Source: Clostridia bacterium (lineage in GTDB: Bacteria; Bacillota; Clostridia; Christensenellales; Borkfalkiaceae). Taken from it: a DNA stretch of 64,000 bases. Both the position numbers and the translations under genes were made by a program. The notes under the pieces are model-generated. The model ran no database searches and was not told the origin of the DNA. It saw only the letters and a program-made list of their open reading frames with translations. The DNA is taken from assembly GCA_014804995.1 (NCBI GenBank), contig JAAUYS010000197.1, positions 1 through 64,000 of the forward strand. Reading direction: 5' to 3'. Position 1 is the stretch's first letter. Each line of letters opens with the position of its first letter. Positions 40,332 to 49,637 of this stretch are shown here, in pieces.

Positions 40332-40415
40332 AAGCACTCCTTAAATCGTTAAAATAATTATAACACGCTGTAATTAAGTTTTGCAATTGAAAAATTTATG
40401 TGCTATAATCTTTTT

Positions 40416-40598
40416 ATGAATTTGCCTGCGGACAACTTTATTTTACTGTCAGTCATAAATACGGCGCTGAGGGATAAATACTCTTGCCTTGAAGATTTGT
40501 GCGAGGAAGAAGAGTTGGATTTAAACGGGCTTTGCACTCGTTTAAAAGAGGTGGGCTATACTTACGATAAAGAGCAGAACGCTTTTAAAAGGGTATAA
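40416..40598 (+). CDS. DUF4250-like small protein
   Basis: MNLPADNFILLSVINTALRDKYSCLEDLCEEEELDLNGLCTRLKEVGYTYDKEQNAFKRV. Confidence 0.75.
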   Translation: MNLPADNFILLSVINTALRDKYSCLEDLCEEEELDLNGLCTRLKEVGYTYDKEQNAFKRV

Positions 40599-40603
40599 TT
40601 TAT

Positions 40604-40680
40604 ACACCCGTAGCTCAGTTGGATAGAGCAATAGCCTCCGACGCTATGTGTCGCTGGTTCGACTCCAGTCGGGTGTACCA
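40604..40680 (+). tRNA. tRNA-Arg (anticodon CCG)
   Basis: acacccgtagctcagttggatagagcaatagcctccgacgctatgtgtcgctggttcgactccagtcgggtgtacca; loop CTCCGAC; encoded CCA. Confidence 0.95.
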
Positions 40681-40734
40681 GAAATTAGACGGGATTTCCG
40701 TTTGATATAAAAACAAAAGAGGAGAAAATTTACT

Positions 40735-42246
40735 ATGCAAATGATTTACGGCGTAAAGGACAGACCCAAAGTCGGCAGACTTATTCTGTTCGCGTTGCAA
40801 CAACTGTTGGCTATTTTAGCCGCCACGATTGCCGTGCCTATGATAATAGGTAACGGAATGTCGCCTTCTGCGGCGCTTTTCGGCGCAGGCGTGGGAACTA
40901 TAGTGTATCTTTTATTCACTAAGTTCAAAAGCCCCGTGTTCTTAGGAAGCTCTTTTGCTTTCTTAGGTTCAATGGCAACTGCGTTTGCCGGCGGTGTTTC
41001 TATGGCGCTCGGTTACCTCGGCCTTATTATCGGTGCGGTTATGGCCGGCCTTGTGTACGTGATAATCGCCGTAATAATTAAATTTGCAGGTACTAAATGG
41101 ATAGATAAAATTATGCCCGCAGTCGTTATCGGACCTACCGTTGCGATTATCGGACTTTCGCTTGCAGGCAACGCTGTCGGCGACCTTATGAAGGGCAGCG
41201 CGTTCTACGACGTTACCGAACAGGTAGCAGTTATAAAGGACGGTGTGGCAGAGATAGCGGAAGCTACTTCAAGCGTAATGTACTGCTCGCCGTTTATCGC
41301 GCTTTTGTGCGGACTTGTAACCCTTGGCGTTACTATCGTTTGCTCGGTTTACGGCAAGAAGTTCCTTAAAATGATACCTTTCATTATCGGTATTCTTTCG
41401 GGCTACGTTCTCGCGGCAATATTCACCGCGTTCAGCTACATAGAGGGAGCGGAAGTTTTAAGAGTTATAGACTTCTCTAAATTCAATAATATGCAGTGGT
41501 ACCCTGACTTTGCGTTCATCTCCGCAATAGGCGATATCAATGCGGGTGAGGTCGGTTCTATCGGCGCATACATCGGTAAGATTGCCGTAGCGTATATCCC
41601 CGTTGCGTTCGTCGTATTTGAAGAACACATTGCAGACCATAAAAACATTTCTTCAATAATCGAAACAGACCTTTTGAAAGACCCCGGACTTTCTAGGACC
41701 CTTCTCGGCGACGGCGTAGGCTCAATGGTCGGCGCAGTGTTCGGGGGTTGCCCCAACACCACTTACGGCGAGTCCGTAGGTTGCGTAGCTATATCGGGTA
41801 ACGCTTCCGTTATAACCATTCTCGTAACCGCAGGGCTTGCTATCGTCTGCGCGTTCATAGCTCCGTTTACGACCTTCCTTGCAACTATTCCCAGTTGCGT
41901 AATGGGCGGTGTGTGCATAGCGCTTTACGGCTTCATTGCAGTGTCCGGTCTTAAAATGATACAGCACGTTGACCTCAACGACAACAAGAACCTGTTCGTC
42001 GTATCGGTTATTCTTATTGCCGGCGTCGGCGGTATGGTTCTCAACTTCGGAGAGGTTACCATAACCGAAGTTGCTTGCGCACTCATTCTCGGAATTCTCG
42101 TTTACCTTCTCGTAAACATCAAGTCCAAGAAGAAAGAGGAAGCTGTAGCACAGCCCGCAGAAGAGGTTGCACCCGTTGCGGAAGCGGTAAACGAAGAACC
42201 CGCAAAAGAAGAAGTTAAAGAGGTAAAGGAAGATGAAAAATTATAA
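40735..42246 (+). CDS. uraA: Uracil/xanthine permease
   Basis: NCS2-family: QQLLAILAATIAVPMIIG, HIADHKNISSI, GGCPNTTYGESVGCVAISG; overlaps upp. Confidence 0.9.
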   Translation: MQMIYGVKDRPKVGRLILFALQQLLAILAATIAVPMIIGNGMSPSAALFGAGVGTIVYLLFTKFKSPVFLGSSFAFLGSMATAFAGGVSMALGYLGLIIGAVMAGLVYVIIAVIIKFAGTKWIDKIMPAVVIGPTVAIIGLSLAGNAVGDLMKGSAFYDVTEQVAVIKDGVAEIAEATSSVMYCSPFIALLCGLVTLGVTIVCSVYGKKFLKMIPFIIGILSGYVLAAIFTAFSYIEGAEVLRVIDFSKFNNMQWYPDFAFISAIGDINAGEVGSIGAYIGKIAVAYIPVAFVVFEEHIADHKNISSIIETDLLKDPGLSRTLLGDGVGSMVGAVFGGCPNTTYGESVGCVAISGNASVITILVTAGLAIVCAFIAPFTTFLATIPSCVMGGVCIALYGFIAVSGLKMIQHVDLNDNKNLFVVSVILIAGVGGMVLNFGEVTITEVACALILGILVYLLVNIKSKKKEEAVAQPAEEVAPVAEAVNEEPAKEEVKEVKEDEKL

Positions 42247-42871
42247 GAACGTATTTATTTTCGACCACCCCCTTATCAAGCACAAGATTGCAATTTTAAG
42301 AGATAAAAACACCGGAATGAAAGAGTTCCGTGAACTTATTGAAGAGATTACTACGATAATGACCTACGAGAGTATGCGTGGTGTAAAGCTCGTACCTGTG
42401 CAGGTTGAAACTCCTCTTGAAGTTACCACCCAGTACAAAGTACCCGAAGAGAGCGTGGCAATAGTCCCCATTCTCCGCGCGGGTCTCGGAATGGTAAACG
42501 GCGTGCATAAAGTTTTCCCTACGGCAAAGGTTGGGCATATCGGTATGTACCGCAACGAAGAAACGCTTGAACCGCAGGAGTATTATTGCAAGCTCCCCGA
42601 CGGAATAGAGAACAAGACGGTATTTTTAGTAGACCCTATGCTTGCAACGGGCGGTTCCGCCTGCGACGCGCTGGACGCACTCAAAAAGAGGGGCTGTAAG
42701 GACATTAAATTTATGGCGATAATCGGCGCGCCGGAGGGCATTACTAAGGTTGCCGAAGCTCACCCCGACGTACCCGTTTACGTTTCTACGCTGGACAGAG
42801 GACTTAACGAGAACGGTTACATCGTTCCCGGTCTCGGCCACGCCGGCTACAGACTTTACGGCACGAAATAA
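42233..42871 (+). CDS. upp: Uracil phosphoribosyltransferase
   Basis: HPLIKHKIAILRDKNTGMKEFRELIEEI; VPILRAGLGMV; PRPP loop VDPMLATGGSA. Confidence 0.96.
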   Translation: MKNYKNVFIFDHPLIKHKIAILRDKNTGMKEFRELIEEITTIMTYESMRGVKLVPVQVETPLEVTTQYKVPEESVAIVPILRAGLGMVNGVHKVFPTAKVGHIGMYRNEETLEPQEYYCKLPDGIENKTVFLVDPMLATGGSACDALDALKKRGCKDIKFMAIIGAPEGITKVAEAHPDVPVYVSTLDRGLNENGYIVPGLGHAGYRLYGTK

Positions 42872-42886
42872 TCACAAGAGGATTTT

Positions 42887-44092
42887 ATGATAGAAGTATC
42901 AAAGAGAGTATCGGCAATTGCGCCCTCTATGACGCTTGCCATTTCCGCTAAGGCTAACGAGCTTAAAGCGCAGGGTATAAAGGTTATCAACTTCGGCGTA
43001 GGCGAACCCGATTTCAACACTCCCGAACACATAGTACAGGCAGCAAAGGACGCGCTCGATAAGGGCTATACCAAATACGTCGCGGCGTCGGGCTTGCCCG
43101 CTCTTAAAAAGGCGGTTGTAAAAAAGCTTAAAGCTGACAATAATCTTGACTACGACCCCTCGCAGATAATAATTTCAAACGGAGCAAAGCACTCAATATT
43201 CAACGCTATTTTTGCAACCATTAACGAGGGGGACGAGGTGCTTATCCCCAAGCCCTATTGGCTGACTTATCCGGAAGTCGTAAAGTCCTGTGGCGGTATC
43301 CCGGAGTACATATACGCAACTCCCCGCCACGGCTACAAGATTACGGCGGCGCAGTTGGAGGCGGCGATAACTCCCCGCACCAAGATGCTCATATTCAACA
43401 GCCCCTGCAATCCCACGGGCGCGGTTTATACGGAAAAGGAAATCCGCGCTATTGCGGACGTATGCGTAAAGCATAACATAGTAGTTCTCGCAGACGAGAT
43501 TTACGAAAAGCTTATTTACGGCGGAGAAACGCATTTTTCAATTGCGCAATGCTCGCCTGAAATGAAGGACTTGACGATAATTATAAACGGCGTTTCCAAA
43601 AGCTACGCAATGACCGGTTGGAGGCTTGGATACCTTGCCTGCCCGCCCAATGTCGCTAAGGCTATTTCTTCATTTCAAAGCCATTCTACTTCCAACGTAA
43701 ACACTATGACGCAGTACGCCACGGTTACCGCGCTCGAAGGCGACGACAAGCCTATGCAAGAGATGATTGCGGTATTTGGCAGAAGACGCGAAAAGATGCT
43801 TCAAAAGCTCGACGAAATGAAGGCGCTTGGCTTAGATTACGTTAAGCCCGACGGAGCTTTCTACGTAATGCTTTTATGCCACAACCTTTACGGCAAGAAG
43901 TATAAGGGCGTAACCTTGAACGGCAGTATGGAGGTAGTAGACCTTTTACTTGCGCACAAGAACGTTGCGATAACCCCCGGCGTGTGCTTCGGCGACGACG
44001 ATGCGATAAGGCTTTCATACGCTTTATCTACGGTCGATATGCTTGAAGGCTTGGAGCGCATTGCGGAGTTTGTACGCGAACTCGAAGATTAA
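42887..44092 (+). CDS. Pyridoxal-phosphate aminotransferase (aspartate aminotransferase-like)
   Basis: GVGEPDFNTPEHI; NSPCNPTGAVY; GVSKSYAMTGWRLGYLACP. Confidence 0.93.
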   Translation: MIEVSKRVSAIAPSMTLAISAKANELKAQGIKVINFGVGEPDFNTPEHIVQAAKDALDKGYTKYVAASGLPALKKAVVKKLKADNNLDYDPSQIIISNGAKHSIFNAIFATINEGDEVLIPKPYWLTYPEVVKSCGGIPEYIYATPRHGYKITAAQLEAAITPRTKMLIFNSPCNPTGAVYTEKEIRAIADVCVKHNIVVLADEIYEKLIYGGETHFSIAQCSPEMKDLTIIINGVSKSYAMTGWRLGYLACPPNVAKAISSFQSHSTSNVNTMTQYATVTALEGDDKPMQEMIAVFGRRREKMLQKLDEMKALGLDYVKPDGAFYVMLLCHNLYGKKYKGVTLNGSMEVVDLLLAHKNVAITPGVCFGDDDAIRLSYALSTVDMLEGLERIAEFVRELED

Positions 44093-44212
44093 CGGCGGTT
44101 TTTGAAATTTATTAAAAATTTTGATTTTCCTATTGAAATTCCCGCAAATAACTGATAAAATGAAAGAGGAATAAAGTATAATACTTAAAGACTTTATCAG
44201 GAGGGACTTTCA

Positions 44213-44620
44213 ATGATTAAAATTATTTACGGCGCAAAAGGCACGGGCAAGACCAAACAGCTTATCGACCTTGCGAACGAAAACGCAAAGGGCGCTAAGG
44301 GGTTAAGCGTATTCATCACCGACAACAAAAGGTGTATGTACGACGTTTCCCGCAATATCCGCTTTATAGACGTTTCAGACTGGGACGTTGCCGGCGAAGA
44401 GGCGCTGTGCGGTTTTGTTAAAGGCGTATCAGCCTGCAACAGCGACCACGAATATATCTACATAGACGGCGTTTCCCGCATAACGGGCAAAGGCGTTGCC
44501 GAACTTTCGGGCTTCTTCTATATGCTCGATAAAATCTCTAACGAAAACGACATTACTTTAACCGTTACTTGCAGTTGCGATTTAGCGGACCTTCCCGATT
44601 TCGTCAAGAGATTCGTTTAA
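44213..44620 (+). CDS. P-loop ATP-binding protein, hypothetical
   Basis: Walker A IIYGAKGTGKTKQLIDLAN; YIYIDGVSR. Confidence 0.75.
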   Translation: MIKIIYGAKGTGKTKQLIDLANENAKGAKGLSVFITDNKRCMYDVSRNIRFIDVSDWDVAGEEALCGFVKGVSACNSDHEYIYIDGVSRITGKGVAELSGFFYMLDKISNENDITLTVTCSCDLADLPDFVKRFV

Positions 44621-44716
44621 AAATTCATTAGGATTTTGACTCACGGCGACGCAATTTATTGTGTCGCCGAAAATTTATTTATAAGAATTATCCACACGAC
44701 CCCTAAGGAGGTTAAA

Positions 44717-46201
44717 ATGAAATTCATAAGTACGCGCGGAGGTGAAACCGTTACGGGCGCACAGGCTATCGTTAAAGGGCTTTCCGACAACGGCGGGCTT
44801 TTCGTTCCCGAAAAATTCCCTCAGGTTACCCGCGGGGAGCTTGAAGCTATGCTTGAAATGAGCTATCCCGAGCGCACCGCAGAAGTGCTTAAAAAATACC
44901 TTGACGAGTATGACGAAAAGGAGCTTCTTTCCGCCTGCGAAAGCGCGTACGCCAAGTTCGAGGGAGACCCCGCCCCGCTAGTAAGATTAGACGACGGAGT
45001 CTATATGCTTGAACTGTGGCACGGACCCACCTGCGCATTTAAGGATATGGCGCTCACACTTTTACCCTATCTTTTAAGAAAGGGTTGCGACCTGTGCGGT
45101 ATTAAGGAAGAAATTTTAATCCTCGTTGCGACTTCGGGCGATACGGGCAAGTCCGCATTAGAGGGCTTTAAGGACGCAAAGGGAATAAAGATAATGGTAT
45201 TCTATCCCTCTGACGGAGTTTCCAAAATGCAGAAGTTGCAGATGGGTACGCAGGAGGGGGAGAACGTAAACGTAGTTGCCGTAAAGGGCAACTTTGACGA
45301 CTGTCAGACGGCTGTTAAAGAAATCTTTGCTTCCTCACCCGATAACGCCAAGCTTTTGGCAAACGGGGTAAGACTTTCTTCCGCAAACTCCATTAACTTC
45401 GGCAGGCTTGCGCCTCAAATCGCATATTACTTCTCGGCGTACTGCGACCTTGTTTCATCCGAACAGATTGAAATGGGTGAAGAGATTGACTTCACCGTTC
45501 CTACCGGCAACTTCGGCAACGTGCTTGCGGGCTATTACGCAAAGCTTATGGGCTTGCCCGTAAGAAGACTGCACTGCGCTTCCAACGAAAACAAGGTGGT
45601 TGCGGACTTTTTGCAAACGGGCGTTTACGATTTGCAAAGGGAGTTTTACAAGACGACCGCGCCCTCTATGGATATTCTCGTTTCTTCAAATTTAGAGAGG
45701 CTTTTGTTTGAAGCTTCGGGAAGAAACGCCGAGCTTACTGCAAAGAGAATGTCGCAGTTAAAGACGGCCGGCAAGTATGAAATTACCCCCGAAGAATTAG
45801 AGTATATTAACGGCACTTTCGACGGCGGTTACGCAGACGAAGAGACGAGCGTAGAGGCTATGTACGACGTGTTCGTAGACGTAGGCTATACTATGGACAC
45901 GCACACGGGCTGTGCAATGAAGGTCGCCGTGGACTGGTTTGAAAAGCACAAAAAGGACGAAACGAAAATGGTTATCGTTTCCACCGCAAACCCCTATAAG
46001 TTCCCGCAGGACGTTTTATACGCAGTAACGGGCAACGACGTAAAGGACAGCTTCAAGGGCATTAAAAGGTTGCACAACGCTACGGCAATGGCAGTGCCTA
46101 AGTGCCTTATGGAGTTAAGGGACAAGCCCATACGCTTTTCCAAAACGGTTGAAGGAAAGAAGCTGTTTGACGAAGTGCTTTCTTTCTTAAATATTAATTA
46201 A
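44717..46201 (+). CDS. thrC: Threonine synthase
   Basis: MKFISTRGGETVTGAQAIVKGLSDNGGLFVPE; HGPTCAFKDMALTLLP; VATSGDTGKSALEGF. Confidence 0.94.
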   Translation: MKFISTRGGETVTGAQAIVKGLSDNGGLFVPEKFPQVTRGELEAMLEMSYPERTAEVLKKYLDEYDEKELLSACESAYAKFEGDPAPLVRLDDGVYMLELWHGPTCAFKDMALTLLPYLLRKGCDLCGIKEEILILVATSGDTGKSALEGFKDAKGIKIMVFYPSDGVSKMQKLQMGTQEGENVNVVAVKGNFDDCQTAVKEIFASSPDNAKLLANGVRLSSANSINFGRLAPQIAYYFSAYCDLVSSEQIEMGEEIDFTVPTGNFGNVLAGYYAKLMGLPVRRLHCASNENKVVADFLQTGVYDLQREFYKTTAPSMDILVSSNLERLLFEASGRNAELTAKRMSQLKTAGKYEITPEELEYINGTFDGGYADEETSVEAMYDVFVDVGYTMDTHTGCAMKVAVDWFEKHKKDETKMVIVSTANPYKFPQDVLYAVTGNDVKDSFKGIKRLHNATAMAVPKCLMELRDKPIRFSKTVEGKKLFDEVLSFLNIN

Positions 46202-46329
46202 CGATTACCGCCCGCGGGAAGAAGCTTTCATTAGTAAACTAAAAGTAAAGCAAATTCAACCAACGGTTTAGCTTCCAGGCGTAAATATTATATTTAGATG
46301 TGATAAAATATTTACGTAAGGAGCAAGCT

Positions 46330-47160
46330 ATGTGTCATAATTTTAACATTGTCAATTTACATATTACAGAAAAGTGCAATTACAACTGCGTTTATTGTTT
46401 CAGCAAGTTCAAAAAAGAAAGTGAGCTTGATTTGGACGGCTGGAAAAAAGTAGTTGATAATTGCGCTTCTTATTTTTTAAAAAACGGTTCTGTGAACCCA
46501 CGAATTAATTTGTCCGGAGGAGAGCCGTTTACTTGCAGTTTCATATTTGAACTTATCGATTATATTGCGGGGAAGGGAATAGAAGTTTCCGTTATCACTA
46601 ACGGTTCGCTTTTATCGGAAGAAAAGATACAAAGGCTTAAGGGCAAAGTAAGTATGATAGGGCTGAGTATCGATTCTTTAAACCACGAGACCAACGTTGA
46701 AATAGGCAGGGACACAAACGGGCGCACGCTCGACTTTACGCAATTTCAAAAAATCTTTGCTATTATTAAGGGTTGCGGGATAAAGCTTAAAGTTAATACG
46801 GTTGTTTCTAAGCTGAATATAAACGAAGATTTGTCAACGCTTTATGAAGAAGTAACTTTTGACAGAATTAAGCTATTGCAAATGCGTGTAAACAGCGGAG
46901 TAAACGAAAGGGCTTCGTCTCTGCAAATCTCGGAGAGAGAGTTTAAGGAGTACTCGCTTAAATACCCAGATTATAAAAAAGTAGTTGAAAGCGATGGCGA
47001 TTTGGACGGAACTTATATTATAGTATCTCCGGGCGGTAAACTTATTTCAAACAAGGGCAATAAACATAATTACGTAGGTAGCCTGCTTGAAGAACCGCTT
47101 GAAAAACTTATTGAAACTGTATCCCCGAATTATGAGGGATTTAAAAAGAGATATGCATAG
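46330..47160 (+). CDS. Radical SAM protein, viperin-like
   Basis: VNLHITEKCNYNCVYCFSKF (CxxxCxxC), INLSGGEPF, GLSIDSLNHETNVEIGR, KVNTVVSKLNINED, RIKLLQMRVNSG, GTYIIVSPGGKLISN; matches the remembered order of viperin motifs. Confidence 0.72.
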   Translation: MCHNFNIVNLHITEKCNYNCVYCFSKFKKESELDLDGWKKVVDNCASYFLKNGSVNPRINLSGGEPFTCSFIFELIDYIAGKGIEVSVITNGSLLSEEKIQRLKGKVSMIGLSIDSLNHETNVEIGRDTNGRTLDFTQFQKIFAIIKGCGIKLKVNTVVSKLNINEDLSTLYEEVTFDRIKLLQMRVNSGVNERASSLQISEREFKEYSLKYPDYKKVVESDGDLDGTYIIVSPGGKLISNKGNKHNYVGSLLEEPLEKLIETVSPNYEGFKKRYA

Positions 47161-47164
47161 AATT

Positions 47165-47204
47165 TCACCGCCTGCGGGTCAGATACCGCGGGCGGTATTT
47201 TTTA
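47165..47204. terminator. Terminator hairpin
   Basis: accgcctgcggg-tcagata-ccgcgggcggtattttttaaat (imperfect stem). Confidence 0.75.
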
Positions 47205-47245
47205 AATTTGCGTGAAAAGTATTCGACAAAAATTTACTTAAAGAG

Positions 47246-47274
47246 TTGATTTTTGCATAAATGAATGATATAAT
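47246..47274 (+). promoter_or_regulatory. Near-consensus sigma-A promoter
   Basis: TTGATT-N17-TATAAT upstream of a lipoprotein gene. Confidence 0.75.
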
Positions 47275-47374
47275 ATACATATAGTCAGAGGGACGTCCCT
47301 CTGTGCTGTGTTTTTTACACAGCACAGTACGCATTATCCGTTCTTCTGAAAAATAAAAAAGCAGGAGAAATATT

Positions 47375-48181
47375 ATGCGTAAAAGATTAGTTGCAACTTT
47401 ACTTGTAGGCGCGGTAGCGACTACGGCTGTCCTCGGCTTAACCGCTTGCGGTGGCGCGGGCATAGACAAGGGTGTTGAAGTAGACGAACAGGGCTGGAAG
47501 GACGCCTTCAAAGCTACCTCGGAAGCTACGAACTACACCGTTGAACTCATTTCCGAAGCTACGAGTTCGGCTTCCGGCAAAGCTGACGATATAAGCGTCA
47601 ACGTTAAGTATGAAGAAAAATCAAATACGACCAACTACTACGACGTAGACGGCGGTAAGGCTTATGAAAAAGGTTCCGCTTCTATGAAAGTAACCGGTAT
47701 CAAATCCCTTCCCGATGCGCTTAAACAGCTTTTAGGCTTTGATGACGATATAGAAGAAAAGGAAGAATACGAAAGCTACACCGTTAAAGAGGGCGAAAAT
47801 TACTACGAAGCTACTTTGGAAGACGGCGAGTGGTATGTTGACGGGGCTTACGGTATTTACCCTTATAGCTATATTGGAAACGCTTCTTTCGCTACCGAAA
47901 AGGGCGGAGAATCGAAGAACATTTCTTTACTTTACAGCGCGTTCACCTATTCCGGCGGTATCTACACCGCAACCCTTTATGAATATTCCTATGAATATAC
48001 CGTTTCCGTATCCATCAAGGACGGTTATGTTATAGGCTATTCTGTAGAAAGCAAAATGGAAGGCGAAATGAACGGTCTTACTTCTAAGAGCGAAAGCAAG
48101 GTCGTTTACAAGTTCAGCAACTACGGCAAGACTAACGTTTCCCCTTCAAAGGGCGCACAGGACGCTATTGCTAACAAGTAA
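47375..48181 (+). CDS. Lipoprotein, hypothetical
   Basis: MRKRLVATLLVGAVATTAVLGLTACGG lipobox; Ser/Glu/Tyr-rich secreted domain. Confidence 0.8.
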   Translation: MRKRLVATLLVGAVATTAVLGLTACGGAGIDKGVEVDEQGWKDAFKATSEATNYTVELISEATSSASGKADDISVNVKYEEKSNTTNYYDVDGGKAYEKGSASMKVTGIKSLPDALKQLLGFDDDIEEKEEYESYTVKEGENYYEATLEDGEWYVDGAYGIYPYSYIGNASFATEKGGESKNISLLYSAFTYSGGIYTATLYEYSYEYTVSVSIKDGYVIGYSVESKMEGEMNGLTSKSESKVVYKFSNYGKTNVSPSKGAQDAIANK

Positions 48182-48191
48182 TTAAATAAAA

Positions 48192-48226
48192 CGAATTTCC
48201 CGCAGGGCTACCTGCGGGATTTTTTT
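48192..48226 (+). terminator. Terminator hairpin
   Basis: cccgcaggg-cta-cctgcgggatttttttat. Confidence 0.85.
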
Positions 48227-48242
48227 ATAAGGTTATAGTTGC

Positions 48243-48308
48243 GGGATTCTTCGGCAAGCCTCAGAATGACCATAGTGCTGTCATTCTGAACGCAGTGAAG
48301 AATCTCCT
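48243..48308. repeat. Dispersed palindromic 'CATTCTGA...GAAGAATCTCC' repeat
   Basis: gggattcttcggcaagcctcagaatgac-catagtgct-gtcattctgaacgcagtgaagaatctcc forms an imperfect inverted repeat; family member at 32702-32759. Confidence 0.65.
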
Positions 48309-48437
48309 AATAATTTTGGTTTTGTGTCGGTAAAGTGTTAAATTAAGCGAAGTTTGGTGATTAACCTTAGCTTTTAAAAAAATAACTTTACTTTTGTCGG
48401 CGCGGTGTGTTATCATTAAAGCGTATAGGTTTATATT

Positions 48438-49439
48438 ATGGAAGAGACTAAAAAAACTCTTTATTCGGCAATTCAGCCGACTAACAATCTGACTATAGGC
48501 AACCTTATCGGGGCTATAAAGAACTGGACTAATCTTCAAAACGGTTACGACTGCTATTTTGCAATAGCGAATATGCACGCCATAACGGTAAGGCAAGTCC
48601 CCGCGGAGTTGAGGCAAAAGACGCTTTCAATGCTTGCCTTGTATATCGCCTGCGGTATCGACCCCGAAAAGTGTGTTCTTTACGTGCAGTCGCACGTGCC
48701 TGCGCACGCCGAGCTTTGCTGGGTTCTCAACACCTTCACTTACGTGGGGGAAATGGAAAGAATGACACAGTTCAAGGACAAGAGCGCACGCCACGCAGAA
48801 AATATCAATATGGGGCTTATGGACTACCCCGTGCTTATGGCTTCGGATATTCTTTTATACCAGACGGACGTCGTACCCGTGGGGCTTGACCAAAGACAGC
48901 ACGTTGAAATTGCGCGCGATATTGCGCAACGCTTCAACAACGTGTATACGCCCACGTTTAAAGTGCCGGAGGCGCTTTATATGAAAGTCGGCGCTAAAAT
49001 TAACGACTTGCAAGACCCGTTGAAGAAGATGTCAAAATCGGCTGAAAACCCCAACGGTTCAATATTTTTGTCCGACGACAGAGATACCGTTATAAGAAAG
49101 TTCAAGCGTGCCGTAACGGACAGCGGGGCGGAGATTAAGTTCGACGCGGAGAATAAGCCCGGCGTAAGCAATCTGCTTACAATCTACTCGGCGTTTACAG
49201 ATAAGACGATAGCCGAGGCGGAGGCGGACTTTGCAGGCAAGGGTTACGGCGACTTTAAGCTTGCCGTAGGCGAAGCTGTTGCGGACAAGCTTGCGCCCAT
49301 TCAGGCGGAGCAGGCTAAGCTTTTAGCCGATAAGGTTTACCTTGACGGGGTGCTTAAAAAGGGCGCTGAGCGCGCTTCTTATACCGCAAATAAAACTTTA
49401 AATAAAGTTTATAAGAAAATAGGTTTCTATCAGATATAA
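48438..49439 (+). CDS. trpS: Tryptophan-tRNA ligase
   Basis: SAIQPTNNLTIGNLIGAIKNW; VPVGLDQRQHVEIARDIAQRFN; KKMSKSAENPNGSIFLSD. Confidence 0.95.
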   Translation: MEETKKTLYSAIQPTNNLTIGNLIGAIKNWTNLQNGYDCYFAIANMHAITVRQVPAELRQKTLSMLALYIACGIDPEKCVLYVQSHVPAHAELCWVLNTFTYVGEMERMTQFKDKSARHAENINMGLMDYPVLMASDILLYQTDVVPVGLDQRQHVEIARDIAQRFNNVYTPTFKVPEALYMKVGAKINDLQDPLKKMSKSAENPNGSIFLSDDRDTVIRKFKRAVTDSGAEIKFDAENKPGVSNLLTIYSAFTDKTIAEAEADFAGKGYGDFKLAVGEAVADKLAPIQAEQAKLLADKVYLDGVLKKGAERASYTANKTLNKVYKKIGFYQI

Positions 49440-49637
49440 AGTTCACAAAAATTTTGGCTATTCTGCGCCTGCAATTTTTCGTGATTTTTAGGGCTACTCG
49501 CCCTCTTTGCGCAATTTTAAACGCACACCAACATATAATTGCGCAAATTCACCTCGCTGAGGCGCAAGTATGCCAAATTGAGTGCGCAAGCAAAAAATGT
49601 GATTTTTACTTGCGCCGTTGATTTAAAAAAGGAAGAT

